Numbered from the stretch's first letter, positions 54,121 to 63,593 are shown. The stretch: DNA of 64,000 bases from Acetobacterium tundrae (GCF_008086615.1 NZ_RXYB01000003.1:186001-250000); one strand, 5' to 3'. Numbers and translations: made by a program. Notes: generated from the sequence alone by a model not told the origin.

Positions 54121-54711
54121 CTATGATTCTTTTACTGCCACGTCGCCGGTAATAATGAAAATAGGATTGGAAGCCTTCAGCATCGTCAGTCCCCCAAGGC
54201 CTTCTCCCCGACTGATTCCAACCTGAATGAGTTCCACATTATCAAAATACCGGTTCATCAGTGTGGTCGCCTGCGCCGCATTTTCAAGCGTCACAAAATT
54301 GGCAACCACCCGTCCGCCGGATCGGATCTTTTCCTTGCACCATTTGAACAGGCCTTCCATATTGCCGCCGGAACCGCCAATGATGACCCGATCCACCGGC
54401 TCTGTTATTGCAGCCAAAACTTGCGGCGCTTTGCCGGGAACAATCATCACATTGTCGGCTTTAAAATGTTCTTTATTTTTTTGCACCAGTTCCAGTGCCG
54501 TTTCCTTTGCTTCGACCGCATAAACCCTTCCCGATGCTGCTGCATAAGCCGCTTCCATGGTTAAGCCGCCGGTACCGGCACCAATATCCACCACGACATT
54601 CCCCGGTTCAATGCCCAATAATGAAATCGTCAACACGCGAATTTCTCTTTTGGTCATCGGGGCTTTTCCCCGAATATAAGCTTCGTCTTTGTATCCTGCT
54701 ATCTTACTCAT
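54121..54711 (-). CDS. cbiT: Cobalt-precorrin-6B C15-methyltransferase (decarboxylating)
   Basis: A 196-residue class I SAM methyltransferase: motif I VVDIGAGTGGLTMEAA, then RVYAVEAKETAL and VIIGGSGGNMEGL. It methylates C15 and decarboxylates the C12 acetate. It overlaps cbiE by 8 bp; in other bacteria the two are often fused as CobL. Last gene of the second cobalamin cluster. Confidence 0.94.
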   Translation of the reverse strand: MSKIAGYKDEAYIRGKAPMTKREIRVLTISLLGIEPGNVVVDIGAGTGGLTMEAAYAAASGRVYAVEAKETALELVQKNKEHFKADNVMIVPGKAPQVLAAITEPVDRVIIGGSGGNMEGLFKWCKEKIRSGGRVVANFVTLENAAQATTLMNRYFDNVELIQVGISRGEGLGGLTMLKASNPIFIITGDVAVKES

Positions 54712-55330
54712 TGATAATCACCACCACCGCCATTCCTTTCTCCTTAAAAGTCAGGGCTTCTTCAATGGTCAGCCTGGTAACTTTTTCATTAGGATAGGAT
54801 AACTCTTCCCCCACATAAATAATGCTGTCTTTCAGCCCCGCTGATTCCAGGGTTTTTGCTATAAAGGCGGTGTTGTTATTTTTATCTGTCAGTATTCCCA
54901 GCTTCTTATTTTCAGTGACCGCTGCAAATAAATCCTGGTCTCGGCCATGAAGACTCATAAGCCTGGCATCTTCCCATGTTTCTCCCAGTTTTCCAAAAAG
55001 ATATTGCAGGGAACTGATTCCGGGAATACAGACAATGTCTTTTTCCGGAATTACTTTTTTCGCATAGGATAAAAGGCTGTAAAACCCGGTATCTCCCGAC
55101 ACCACCAAGGCTGTTTTGCGAGTTCGGTAGACCTTTGCAACCTCCTGCATCAATTCGCTTAACGACGTGCCTTTTCCGATATAGAGCATTTTTTTCCCGG
55201 TGGGATCAAAGCTTTCAGCATGTCGGACCCCGCAGAGAATAACCTCAGCAGCTTCAATTTCTTTTTTAGCAATCGGCAATATATAATCCGGATGTCCCGG
55301 CCCCAATCCAATAACTTTTAATGGATACAT
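54704..55330 (-). CDS. cbiE: Cobalt-precorrin-7 C5-methyltransferase
   Basis: A 208-residue tetrapyrrole methylase with the SAM loop KVIGLGPGHPDYILP, VSGDTGFYSLLSYAKK and CIPGISSLQYLFGKLG, as in CbiE/CobL-N. It overlaps cbiD by 13 bp and cbiT by 8 bp, so these three are translationally coupled. Confidence 0.94.
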   Translation of the reverse strand: MYPLKVIGLGPGHPDYILPIAKKEIEAAEVILCGVRHAESFDPTGKKMLYIGKGTSLSELMQEVAKVYRTRKTALVVSGDTGFYSLLSYAKKVIPEKDIVCIPGISSLQYLFGKLGETWEDARLMSLHGRDQDLFAAVTENKKLGILTDKNNNTAFIAKTLESAGLKDSIIYVGEELSYPNEKVTRLTIEEALTFKEKGMAVVVIINE

Positions 55331-56463
55331 AATCGTTCCCTCATTTTCTCCGCATCTTTACTTTGGCCCAATCGGCCATGGATTTTAGAAAACAGGATCA
55401 CCTCAATGTCGATGGTTTTGTAAACCCGATCCATGGCCCTCCTCTTGACAGCCTCTGCCAGATGATTAAAATAGTCCGGCAGGTTTTCTTCTAAAATAAT
55501 ATCGGTTGCTTCATCGGTTGTTTTACAGGCCATGATTTTTTCCATCGTTGTTTGAGAAGCTCCCAACAAACCGCAATGAGCGGCGAGTATTTCCATCCGG
55601 CCATCTGCCACACTGCTGTGGGTATTGAAAATTCCGCCGGCAACCTTCACCAGTTTTCCCAAATGCCCGACCAACAGAATCTTCTCAAATCCCATTCGTT
55701 CCGCTTCATCGAGCATGAATCCGATGAAATTACTGGTTTTGATGAGCACCTCCTGATTAAGTCCCAGGGTCTCCGAAAAATCTTTTCCATAATTACCCGG
55801 GACAAAAATGATTTCTTTATACCCTCTTGCCTTGAGAACATTGAGTTCAAGCTTTAACGATGCCTTCAGGGCATCCTCGCTCATGGGTTCCACAATCCCG
55901 GAGGTGCCCAGCACCGATAATCCCCCTTCAATCCCCAGTTTAGGATTAAAGGTCCGTTTGGCCAGCTCCACTCCCTGGGGAATGGATATTTCGACAACCC
56001 AGCCTCGCGGCAAATCCACTGCCGGGCTCTGGTCATTCGCTGCCAAGACAGTCGCTATGGCCCGGCTTATCATTTCCCGGGGAACCGGATTGATTGCCGG
56101 TTCTCCCAATGGGATACTGAGCCCCACCGAGGTTACCGTCCCCACCCCGATTCCGGCGACGAACTGGATGCCGTCTTTATTTGAAGGTATTATTCTCGAA
56201 AAAACCTTAACGCCATTGGTAACATCCGGATCATCACCTGAATCTTTCACGACCGAGCAGGAAGCTTCTTTTTCAGAAAAAACCTGATCGTGAAGAATTA
56301 GCTCAAGTGGCCATCCCTTAGGGGTATCGATCTTAACGGTCGCCACTTTTTTTTGGTTTAAGTACATCAGAAGGGCCGCTTTTGTTGCCGCCGTGGCACA
56401 TGATCCGGTGGTATAACCATAGCGCAGTTCTTTTCCGTTTTTTTCAATCGTTTTATTTAACAT
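55318..56463 (-). CDS. cbiD: Cobalt-precorrin-5B C1-methyltransferase
   Basis: A 381-residue CbiD, specific to the anaerobic route. It begins with LRYGYTTGSCATAATKAA and includes KDSGDDPDVTNG and GTSGIVEPMSEDA, family landmarks. It methylates C1 of cobalt-precorrin-5B. It follows cbiL by 13 bp. Confidence 0.96.
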   Translation of the reverse strand: MLNKTIEKNGKELRYGYTTGSCATAATKAALLMYLNQKKVATVKIDTPKGWPLELILHDQVFSEKEASCSVVKDSGDDPDVTNGVKVFSRIIPSNKDGIQFVAGIGVGTVTSVGLSIPLGEPAINPVPREMISRAIATVLAANDQSPAVDLPRGWVVEISIPQGVELAKRTFNPKLGIEGGLSVLGTSGIVEPMSEDALKASLKLELNVLKARGYKEIIFVPGNYGKDFSETLGLNQEVLIKTSNFIGFMLDEAERMGFEKILLVGHLGKLVKVAGGIFNTHSSVADGRMEILAAHCGLLGASQTTMEKIMACKTTDEATDIILEENLPDYFNHLAEAVKRRAMDRVYKTIDIEVILFSKIHGRLGQSKDAEKMRERLCIH

Positions 56464-56476
56464 CTGCTGGCCTCAA

Positions 56477-57205
56477 TTATTGAAGGGGATAATTCTTTTT
56501 TACTAACAAGGTTGATAAATACGGAATCTTTCCTTTAAGTACGTCAATGTCTCGGATGATCTGTTGATTTTCCATCCCGATGTTTGACACCAGCACAAAG
56601 GACTTTTCCAGACCCCGGGCTTCCAATTCCTCAGCCATTAAAACATTATTGGCGGAAATTTTCATTACCACAATATTTTGATGGGCATCTAAAATAGCTC
56701 GGATTTCTTCAATCGGCTGGGTCATCGCCACGATCCCCAGGGATTCTTCTCCCTGCGTTAACGGAATGTTAAGCTGCGCCGCTAAATTACAAAATGATGG
56801 GACGCCGGACAGGGTAACCACTTCAATATCCCGCTTTAATAAAAACTCCATGACATAAGAATAGGTACTAAATACCATGGGGTCTCCCAAGGTAATAAAA
56901 GCCACATTCTTGCCTTCATTTAAAAGCAGTTCAATCTCATCGGCATTTTCTTTCCATTGTTTTGCCAAAACTTCTCGTTCTTGACTGAGCGAAATCATCG
57001 GGAAATTCATGTCCAAAACCTTTGAAAGGTCAGAAATATGACTTTTCACAATTTCAAAGGCAATGCTGGTTTTTCCCATCTTTTTAGTCGGGGTGATCAC
57101 CACATCACAGGCATCCAAAATTCGGGCGGCTTTAACGGTGATTAAATCCGGATCTCCCGGACCGACACCGATACCGTAAAATATTCCTTTTTTTTCTGCT
57201 GTCAT
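56477..57205 (-). CDS. cbiL: Cobalt-precorrin-2 C20-methyltransferase
   Basis: A 242-residue tetrapyrrole methylase with FYGIGVGPGDPDLITVKA, FITLGDPMVFSTYSYVM and LSGVPSFCNLAAQLNIPL, as in CbiL/CobI. The frame is open 50 codons further upstream into cbiC, but the ATG at 57205 has GTAGGGA upstream and gives the usual length. Confidence 0.94.
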   Translation of the reverse strand: MTAEKKGIFYGIGVGPGDPDLITVKAARILDACDVVITPTKKMGKTSIAFEIVKSHISDLSKVLDMNFPMISLSQEREVLAKQWKENADEIELLLNEGKNVAFITLGDPMVFSTYSYVMEFLLKRDIEVVTLSGVPSFCNLAAQLNIPLTQGEESLGIVAMTQPIEEIRAILDAHQNIVVMKISANNVLMAEELEARGLEKSFVLVSNIGMENQQIIRDIDVLKGKIPYLSTLLVKKNYPLQ

Positions 57206-57209
57206 TTCC

Positions 57210-57839
57210 CTACCATTCCCTTCCCAGTTGATACAACATCGCATTAAGAATGGCTGCCACCACCGGGCTTCCGCCCTTTCTTCCGTTAATCCGAATAATC
57301 GGACTGTCAATTTGATCCAGGGCCACTTTCGATTCTGCCGCTCCAACGAAGCCAATCGGCGCTCCGATAATCAGATCTGGTTTTACTTCCCCCGCCTTCA
57401 CTTTTTCAATAAGGGTATACAAGGCTGTTGGCGCGTTTCCGATCGCAAAAATACCGATACTGTCATCTTTAAATGCTTTTTCCATTCCAACCGTGGAACG
57501 GGTCACGCCGCGTTCTTTGGCTTCAATCGCGACATCCGGATCATGGACGTAATTGACAATCTTGATCCCATGATCTGCCAATGCTTTCTTATTAACAGCT
57601 ACCTGAATCATCCGGGTATCCGCATAAATTTTCTTCCCCTGTTTCAACGCTTCCATGCCGCTTTCATAACCATTATTAAGAATTTCCAGCAAATCAGCAT
57701 ATTCAAAATCGGCGGTAGTGTGGATGATCCGTTTTACCATTGGGGCAATCGCTTCAGGAAAAACCTTCTCCCCTAATTCCTGGGTAATAATTTCAAAACT
57801 GCGTTCTTCGATTTCTTGGGGGTTATTAATATAAGCCAT
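57210..57839 (-). CDS. cbiC: Cobalt-precorrin-8 methylmutase
   Basis: A 209-residue CbiC/CobH moving the C11 methyl group to C12 to give cobyrinate. Landmarks are PQEIEERSFEIIT, RIIHTTADFEYADLL (with the catalytic His) and GAPIGFVGAAESK. AAGGAG lies 7 nt before the ATG at 57839; an ATG 27 bp earlier is less likely. Confidence 0.95.
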   Translation of the reverse strand: MAYINNPQEIEERSFEIITQELGEKVFPEAIAPMVKRIIHTTADFEYADLLEILNNGYESGMEALKQGKKIYADTRMIQVAVNKKALADHGIKIVNYVHDPDVAIEAKERGVTRSTVGMEKAFKDDSIGIFAIGNAPTALYTLIEKVKAGEVKPDLIIGAPIGFVGAAESKVALDQIDSPIIRINGRKGGSPVVAAILNAMLYQLGREW

Positions 57840-57874
57840 ATTTTCTCTCCTTCTAATATTATTCATTTTCTAAT

Positions 57875-58759
57875 TTAAATTTCTTCCTGGGATACTGTTA
57901 TTCCACCCGGAATCAAGTGATTAAAATATAGTTCCGCGTAAGCCGTTTCCGGAATATGTGTTTTTAAAGCTTTTATAAATTCAACTTCCTGAAAGTTTTC
58001 TTTCTTGTACATGACCCCGATGACCGTTCCACTGTGGCCGATCACGGTTCCCAATCCGCCAAACTTTTTTGAAAGTGTGGTTATTTCCTCCAAGTATTGT
58101 TTTTTCAGTCTTTTCTGATTGAGAAAGGCACTTTTGGTACATGCTGCTCCGATATCTTTTAAACTTTTCGTTCTAACCCCTTTTTCAAATAGGTTTACAA
58201 TTTCCGAAAAAGTTTCTAAATCTTTATCTGAATAATCATCCTGGGTTTCATTGAAGGACATCGTATCGATGCCCCCATGGAAATCAACGATTATCAAATC
58301 CGCTTCCACACAACCGTCGAAATTCTTTAAGACCACTCCATTAATATGATTAAAAAGATTCAGTTCAGAAAACATTAAATTATCCGATGGCTCAATCACG
58401 GCACAAAGCGCTCCGATTTCTTTCGGGGTCAGCCCCAAGCCAAAGTATTCTGAAAGCCCGGCCGCCATTCCGGCTATATCCGCGGTGCTGCTGGCCATCC
58501 CTTTTTCCAGAGGTATTTCAGTATCCATTGTTATATGCAGCTTTTCTTTTTCCTCATTGGGAATTGCATAAAGGCGAAACACTTCTTCAATCAGTTTAAC
58601 GGTTTTCGGCTTTAACAAATTCAGATTACCCGGGCCTTCTTCAATGGTAATGTTTGAATAACGGTCAATAGGACAAGATACCAGACAGGGATTATCATCG
58701 AACCAGCCTTGAATAAATTCTCCGCAGGTTCCCGGTGTTTTTACCTTAACCCGCCTCAT
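57875..58759 (-). CDS. pduX: GHMP kinase, PduX-type L-threonine kinase
   Basis: A 294-residue GHMP kinase with the N-terminal KTPGTCGEFIQG typical of PduX and the ATP loop PLEKGMASSTADIAG. It should make L-threonine-O-3-phosphate, the substrate of CobD at 19.8 kb. The frame is open 39 codons upstream inside cbiA, but the ATG at 58759 overlaps the cbiA stop (ATGA) and matches the family start. Confidence 0.88.
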   Translation of the reverse strand: MRRVKVKTPGTCGEFIQGWFDDNPCLVSCPIDRYSNITIEEGPGNLNLLKPKTVKLIEEVFRLYAIPNEEKEKLHITMDTEIPLEKGMASSTADIAGMAAGLSEYFGLGLTPKEIGALCAVIEPSDNLMFSELNLFNHINGVVLKNFDGCVEADLIIVDFHGGIDTMSFNETQDDYSDKDLETFSEIVNLFEKGVRTKSLKDIGAACTKSAFLNQKRLKKQYLEEITTLSKKFGGLGTVIGHSGTVIGVMYKKENFQEVEFIKALKTHIPETAYAELYFNHLIPGGITVSQEEI

Positions 58760-60123
58760 TCTCGTCCCTCTTTGTGGTCGAGTGCCGATGTCAGCAGAGC
58801 CTTCAAGAATGAAGGATTGCTGTAAAAGTGAATATGCGGATAGCCGGCCAGCATATTTTTTAATCGATAGCCGCACGTCCAGGTTCGGCTATTTTTTGTG
58901 ATCACATAGGCCGTTGGAATTTCTTCCGATATGGTTACCTCACTGTGATGAAATTCATGTCCGCGTATTTCAATGGGCTTTTCCCCTAAGAAAGCACAGA
59001 TATTCACATAACCAAATCGCTGCAGGTGTTTTGTCATATGGGATTCACCATCAATAAAACCGACACCTTCATTTGTTTCGCCATTATTGAGGGTCATGGA
59101 TTTTGTAAGATACATCAGTCCCCCGCACTCCGCATAACAGGGAAGTCCGGCTTCCAATTGTTTTTTAATATCGGTGAGCATTGTTTTATTTTCTGCCAGC
59201 TCAGCCCCAAATACTTCCGGGAAACCCCCGCCAATGTAAAGCCCATCGAGGTTTTCCGGCAGCGCTTTGTCATTCAACGGGCTAAAGGGAACGATCTCAA
59301 TCCCAGCATTTTCAAGGGCCTGGAAATTGTCTTCGTAATAGAAATTAAAGGCCCGATCTTTCGGAACACCGATACGCAGCCCCTGATATTTCTTATCCCA
59401 GGCGCTAAATGGATCGATATAATGATTGGTAATATCGGCGTGATGACTGAGTTCCAGCAATTTGTCCAAATCAATATGGGCTTCCGCCAGTTCACCGGCT
59501 TTATCAACTTTTTCTCTAAAATCCGGGATCTCTTCAACCGGAACCAAACCTAAGTGACGACTGTCCATTACAATATCCGGATTGTCAGGGAAATATCCCA
59601 GGCAGGTCACATCATTATAGGCTTCAATCATTTCCTTAAGTAACTGGTAATGAGAATTTGAGGATATTCGATTAATAATTACCCCGGCAATCTTTGTCTC
59701 GGGATCAAAATCGATATATCCTTTTACCAATGCCGCAGCACTCTTTGACATGCCCCGACCATCAATGATGAGAATTGTCGGAGCATCCACCGCTTTAGCC
59801 AGGTAGGCACTGCTGCCGACATCCGATTCCAGGCTATGTCCGTCATACAGCCCCATCACCCCTTCAATTATTCCAAGATCATTCGCTTCTTCAAGGCGGC
59901 GGTAAAACAGTCCTCGAATGGTGTCTTCATCCAACATCCAGGTATCCAAATTTATGGACCGCGCCCCGGTGACAAAGCTATGAAACATGGGGTCAATATA
60001 GTCCGGCCCGGTTTTAAACGGCTTTACATTAAGGCCTCTCTTTTTAAAGGCAGCCATTATTCCCATCGTAACCGTTGTTTTTCCAACATTACTGCTGGCA
60101 CCTGCCAGCATAAAATAATCCAT
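58756..60123 (-). CDS. cbiA: Cobyrinate a,c-diamide synthase
   Basis: A 455-residue amidase with N-terminal ATP-binding loop GASSNVGKTTVTMGIM and TGPDYIDPMFH, and a C-terminal glutaminase domain with the nucleophile Cys in AECGGLMYLTKS. It amidates the a and c side chains. Start at 60123 or 60126, both just after AAGGAG; the frame upstream overlaps the transporter ATPase. Coupled to the PduX-type gene by a 4-bp overlap. Confidence 0.95.
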   Translation of the reverse strand: MDYFMLAGASSNVGKTTVTMGIMAAFKKRGLNVKPFKTGPDYIDPMFHSFVTGARSINLDTWMLDEDTIRGLFYRRLEEANDLGIIEGVMGLYDGHSLESDVGSSAYLAKAVDAPTILIIDGRGMSKSAAALVKGYIDFDPETKIAGVIINRISSNSHYQLLKEMIEAYNDVTCLGYFPDNPDIVMDSRHLGLVPVEEIPDFREKVDKAGELAEAHIDLDKLLELSHHADITNHYIDPFSAWDKKYQGLRIGVPKDRAFNFYYEDNFQALENAGIEIVPFSPLNDKALPENLDGLYIGGGFPEVFGAELAENKTMLTDIKKQLEAGLPCYAECGGLMYLTKSMTLNNGETNEGVGFIDGESHMTKHLQRFGYVNICAFLGEKPIEIRGHEFHHSEVTISEEIPTAYVITKNSRTWTCGYRLKNMLAGYPHIHFYSNPSFLKALLTSALDHKEGRE

Positions 60124-60172
60124 CATGATCTCCTTCTCCCGAATGACACGGATTTTATTTTTATCCTCGATA

Positions 60173-61456
60173 TTAAGCTTCATGGTTTTCGATGAGGGTT
60201 AATTTTTTAATCATTTCTAAAAATTCCTGATGATCATCAATTTCCACCAGCTGCTTCTTTGATTTGATATCCGAAAGACGTTTTGATAATTTGCCCTCAG
60301 TAAAATCATTATTGCGACAGTTTTTGTGAAAATAGATACTGCCACTAAGATTTTCCAAGCCGCTAAGATTGTTGATATTCCCATGTCCAAAAGGCAGATC
60401 CGAAATGAGAATAAAATCACAATCTGCCATTAAGGCCAGATTTTCTTCCTGCTTTTCCAAACTAATTGATGTAAACGGACTTTCCTCAACCATGGGAATG
60501 CCGAGGACATCGCATATCGTCCAATCATCACTGCCCTGATTGACCACTCCCGCGGTCACATGGTGGCCCATCGCTTCGAGCTCTTCCAAAACCTGAGAGG
60601 CCTTATTTCCACCACAAATCACGTGAATGCGAAGGCTGTGATAGGTTTCTGTTTCTTTAATGACCCGAAGAGGAATCACTTCCGGTTTTTCAAAAAGCTT
60701 ATTCTCCTGAATAAACATTTTCATATCATAAACTTTTTTCAAATTATCTTCGGTGATCACTTCTTTAGGCGTTCCATCCACGACAACCTGGCCATTTTTC
60801 ATCAAAATCAGACGATTGCAATACCGGGAGGCTAGATTGATGTCATGCAACGCCGCCACCACGGTCATGGATTTTTTTAAATTGAGGTTGCGGATCAACT
60901 CCATCACTTCGATTTGATGGTGAATATCCAGGGCTGATGTGGGTTCATCAAGAAAAATGATATCCGGATCCTGAGCGATTGCCCGGGCAATAATGACCCG
61001 TTGTTTTTCGCCGCCGCTCAAATTATTATAATAGCGTTTCCGGAATGATAATGTCTTGGTCACCCGCATCGCTTCTGTGACCATATCATAATCTTTCCGG
61101 CTTTCCTTAACTCGGTAGCTCAGGTAGGGGTTTCTGCCCATCAGCACAATATCTTCGACCGTAAAATCATAGTCAATGTCAAAGGATTGCGGCACCACGG
61201 CCACCAGCTGCGCCCGCTCTCGTTGTGAATAATTGGCATTGTTTTTTTCTTCAAGCATAATCTCGCCTGATTTTAACGGCAATAGCCCCGTCAAACATTT
61301 TAGCAAGGTCGATTTTCCAGTTCCATTAGGGCCGATCAGCCCCACAAATTCTCCCTGACAAATCGTGGCATTAAAACCCTGCAGCACATTTATTTCGCCA
61401 TAGGCAGCGACAACATCCTTGAAATTCAGCATAATTTTTGGCATTAAACGTTGCAT
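60173..61456 (-). CDS. btuD: Corrinoid/siderophore-type ABC transporter ATPase with extra C-terminal domain
   Basis: About 427 residues. The first 255 are a FecE/BtuD-type ATPase: Walker A GPNGTGKST, signature LSGGEKQRVIIARA and Walker B IIFLDEPTSALDIHHQ. The last 160 residues form an extra domain starting around LRIHVICGGNKASQVLEELEAMGHH, with alternating strands and helices, possibly a ligand- or nucleotide-sensing domain. Ordinary BtuD is about 250 residues. The ATG at 61456 has AAGGGCGG upstream and gives a 2-nt gap from the permease frame. Confidence 0.88.
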   Translation of the reverse strand: MQRLMPKIMLNFKDVVAAYGEINVLQGFNATICQGEFVGLIGPNGTGKSTLLKCLTGLLPLKSGEIMLEEKNNANYSQRERAQLVAVVPQSFDIDYDFTVEDIVLMGRNPYLSYRVKESRKDYDMVTEAMRVTKTLSFRKRYYNNLSGGEKQRVIIARAIAQDPDIIFLDEPTSALDIHHQIEVMELIRNLNLKKSMTVVAALHDINLASRYCNRLILMKNGQVVVDGTPKEVITEDNLKKVYDMKMFIQENKLFEKPEVIPLRVIKETETYHSLRIHVICGGNKASQVLEELEAMGHHVTAGVVNQGSDDWTICDVLGIPMVEESPFTSISLEKQEENLALMADCDFILISDLPFGHGNINNLSGLENLSGSIYFHKNCRNNDFTEGKLSKRLSDIKSKKQLVEIDDHQEFLEMIKKLTLIENHEA

Positions 61457-61457
61457 C

Positions 61458-62489
61458 TTAGACACCGCCCTTTTTTCTTTTTCTCAAGAGATAAACAAAG
61501 AAAGGTCCACCAAAAGCCGCCGTAATAATTCCTACCGGAATTTCCTGAGCTGTTACCGTCCGGGCCAGCGTATCGCACAAAATCAGGAAAACGCCACCGA
61601 ACAATAGTGAAAAAGGAACTAAAACACGATGTTTCGGCCCGGTCACCATTCTGACAATATGAGGGACAACCAATCCTACAAAACCGATGATTCCGGTAAC
61701 CGACACGACTGCTGCTGTTATCAGCGAGGAGGAAAACAAGATCTTCTTTTTTAATCTCTCGGTATCCACTCCCAGCTGATTGGCCGTATCTTCTCCGAGA
61801 AGCATGATATCCAACTCTCGCACCGACGTTAGCATAATAACACAGCCTAAAATCACATAAGGCAACACCGCAATGACCTGATTCCAGCCCTTGCCATTTA
61901 AGCTCCCCATGGTCCAAAATATAATCTGCGACATTTCATCCTGATTGAAAATCATAAATAAAGATATTAATGCGCTCAAGGTTTGTCCAATCGCAATCCC
62001 GCTGAGCAATAGGGTTGCCACCGGCACTTTACGCCCCACCCGGGAAATATTATAGACAATCAAGATGGTTGAGAATGAACCGATAAAGGCTAAAATGGCT
62101 ATTCCATTAAGACCCAGAAAGCTGCTTGAAAACTTCAGGATAATGCCGATGGTAGCCCCTAATGCAGCTCCCGATGAGACCCCTAAGATATAGGGATCCG
62201 CCATGGGATTTTTGAAAATCCCCTGATAAGCCGCGCCGCAAAGTGCTAACGCGCCACCCGTTACAAAGGCCAGAATAATCCTCGGTAAGCGGACATTCCA
62301 GATAATGGCGATGGCCCCGACACTGATGTTTTCCATACCAAGATCAATATGAAAAATCTGATTCAGCAAAATCTTGTTTGCCTCCACAAAAGAGATAGAC
62401 GTAACGCCCATTAAGGTACATAGATAAATAATAATCATGCAAATAATTATCGATATCAGCATGGCATGTTTTTTAAGCTTGCTTTTCAT
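61458..62489 (-). CDS. btuC: BtuC/FecD-type corrinoid ABC transporter permease
   Basis: A 343-residue permease with about ten membrane segments and family motifs RLPRIILAFVTGGALALCGAA, NPMADPYILGVSSGAALGA and GFVGLVVPHIVRM (the ATPase-contact loop region). Together with the ATPase and binding protein it forms a class II importer; its location between a B12 riboswitch and cbi genes supports corrinoids as substrate rather than heme or siderophore. Confidence 0.92.
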   Translation of the reverse strand: MKSKLKKHAMLISIIICMIIIYLCTLMGVTSISFVEANKILLNQIFHIDLGMENISVGAIAIIWNVRLPRIILAFVTGGALALCGAAYQGIFKNPMADPYILGVSSGAALGATIGIILKFSSSFLGLNGIAILAFIGSFSTILIVYNISRVGRKVPVATLLLSGIAIGQTLSALISLFMIFNQDEMSQIIFWTMGSLNGKGWNQVIAVLPYVILGCVIMLTSVRELDIMLLGEDTANQLGVDTERLKKKILFSSSLITAAVVSVTGIIGFVGLVVPHIVRMVTGPKHRVLVPFSLLFGGVFLILCDTLARTVTAQEIPVGIITAAFGGPFFVYLLRKRKKGGV

Positions 62490-62524
62490 TGTGTCTCCAA
62501 TTTAATTTCATTTTTGTCTGTTCA

Positions 62525-62583
62525 CCCCTGAATTTACTCCTAATTGATGAGAAAACTCAGGGGCGAACAGCATTCGCCCCTGA
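62525..62583 (-). terminator. Hairpin between btuF and btuC
   Basis: A perfect 11-bp GC-rich stem (62557-62567 with 62573-62583) right after the btuF stop codon, followed on the minus strand by GTTTTCTC. A second copy of the CCCCTGA arm at 62525-62531 allows an alternative hairpin. It may terminate some transcripts or protect the binding-protein mRNA, giving more BtuF than permease. Confidence 0.6.
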
Positions 62584-62588
62584 AGTGA

Positions 62589-63545
62589 TTATTTACTAAA
62601 TACATCTGGATAGATGCTCTGTGCCAGTAAAGCCATTCCTTCAATAATACGCGGACCCGGTCGCTGAACCATATCGCTTTCCGGCGTTAAATATTCAAAA
62701 TAAACAATGTTATTATTGGCAATGGCATTGATTTTATCAAAGCCCGGCGTTGCCTTTATCACATCCGGTTTTGTATAAAGAGAAATATACACATCCGGAT
62801 TATCGGCGATGATTGCTTCGGTGCTCAGTTGCGCCCATTGGCTTGTCGCATCGGCCGCAATGTTCTTAGCATTAAGATCCGTCAACATCGAATCCAGCAT
62901 GGATCCCGGGCCGGCTGTGTAAAATTTTCCAATATCGATGAAGACCGATTTTGGTTCTTTTATGGTTGCCGCCTTGGCGATTAATTCCTGGCGTTGTTTT
63001 TCCATTCCTTCTACAACTTCTTTGGCCTTATCGTTGGCATTGCTTATTTCTCCGGCCATAACAATATTATTCATCACCCCATCGATGCTGGTGGGATTAA
63101 CAACAATAACCTGCGCTCCGATGGCCTTTAGTTGCTGGCTCATCTCATCCGATACAAAATCTGAAGACATGACAATATCCGGTGCCAGTTCAATGATTTT
63201 TTCAAGATTCGGCGAACTGAAACTTCCAATACTGGTTACGGCCGAAGCCTCTTCCGGATAATCACAGTAATCGGTTCGTCCGACAAGCTTGCTGCCTTCG
63301 CCAATCGCAAAGATGATTTCCGTATCGGATGGCGACAAGGACACAATCTTTTGCGGCTCTTTATCAATGGTTATCGCTGTTCCTGAATCATCCGTTATGG
63401 TTAATGGATAGGTTGTCGAACCGCTTTTTGTTTGAACACCCGTAGCCGTCTTAGTCGTGCTGCTCTGCTGACAACCGGTAAAAGTTGCAACCAGTGTTAA
63501 AGCAACCAAAATAGCCAAAATGCTTTTCATTTTTTTCTTTTTCAT
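62589..63545 (-). CDS. btuF: BtuF-type corrinoid-binding lipoprotein
   Basis: A 318-residue substrate-binding protein. The lipoprotein signal is KKKKMKSILAILVALTL followed by TFTGC. The mature part has the class III binding-protein layout with PQKIVSLSPSDTEIIFAIG and GRTDYCDYPEEA. It hands substrate to BtuC. It is the first gene behind cobalamin riboswitch 3. GAGG lies about 6 nt before the start. Confidence 0.9.
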   Translation of the reverse strand: MKKKKMKSILAILVALTLVATFTGCQQSSTTKTATGVQTKSGSTTYPLTITDDSGTAITIDKEPQKIVSLSPSDTEIIFAIGEGSKLVGRTDYCDYPEEASAVTSIGSFSSPNLEKIIELAPDIVMSSDFVSDEMSQQLKAIGAQVIVVNPTSIDGVMNNIVMAGEISNANDKAKEVVEGMEKQRQELIAKAATIKEPKSVFIDIGKFYTAGPGSMLDSMLTDLNAKNIAADATSQWAQLSTEAIIADNPDVYISLYTKPDVIKATPGFDKINAIANNNIVYFEYLTPESDMVQRPGPRIIEGMALLAQSIYPDVFSK

Positions 63546-63593
63546 TTTTTCCTCTTTTCCTTTTCCATTCCTATTTTTTCTGCATTTTTTTGC

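Noticed and set aside
55808-56287. A 159-codon plus-strand frame within cbiD
   Set aside because: Fully antisense to a well-conserved gene, Ser/Pro/Thr-rich composition typical of a reverse-frame shadow.
57228-57776. A 182-codon plus-strand frame within cbiC
   Set aside because: Antisense to cbiC, no RBS, amino-acid composition (many Phe, Arg, His, Asn) typical of an antisense shadow.
59026-59553. A 175-codon plus-strand frame within cbiA
   Set aside because: Antisense shadow of a conserved enzyme with no start signal.
61444-61917. A 157-codon minus-strand frame inside the permease gene
   Set aside because: Out-of-frame reading of btuC, Arg/Gly/Cys-rich and without recognisable domain.
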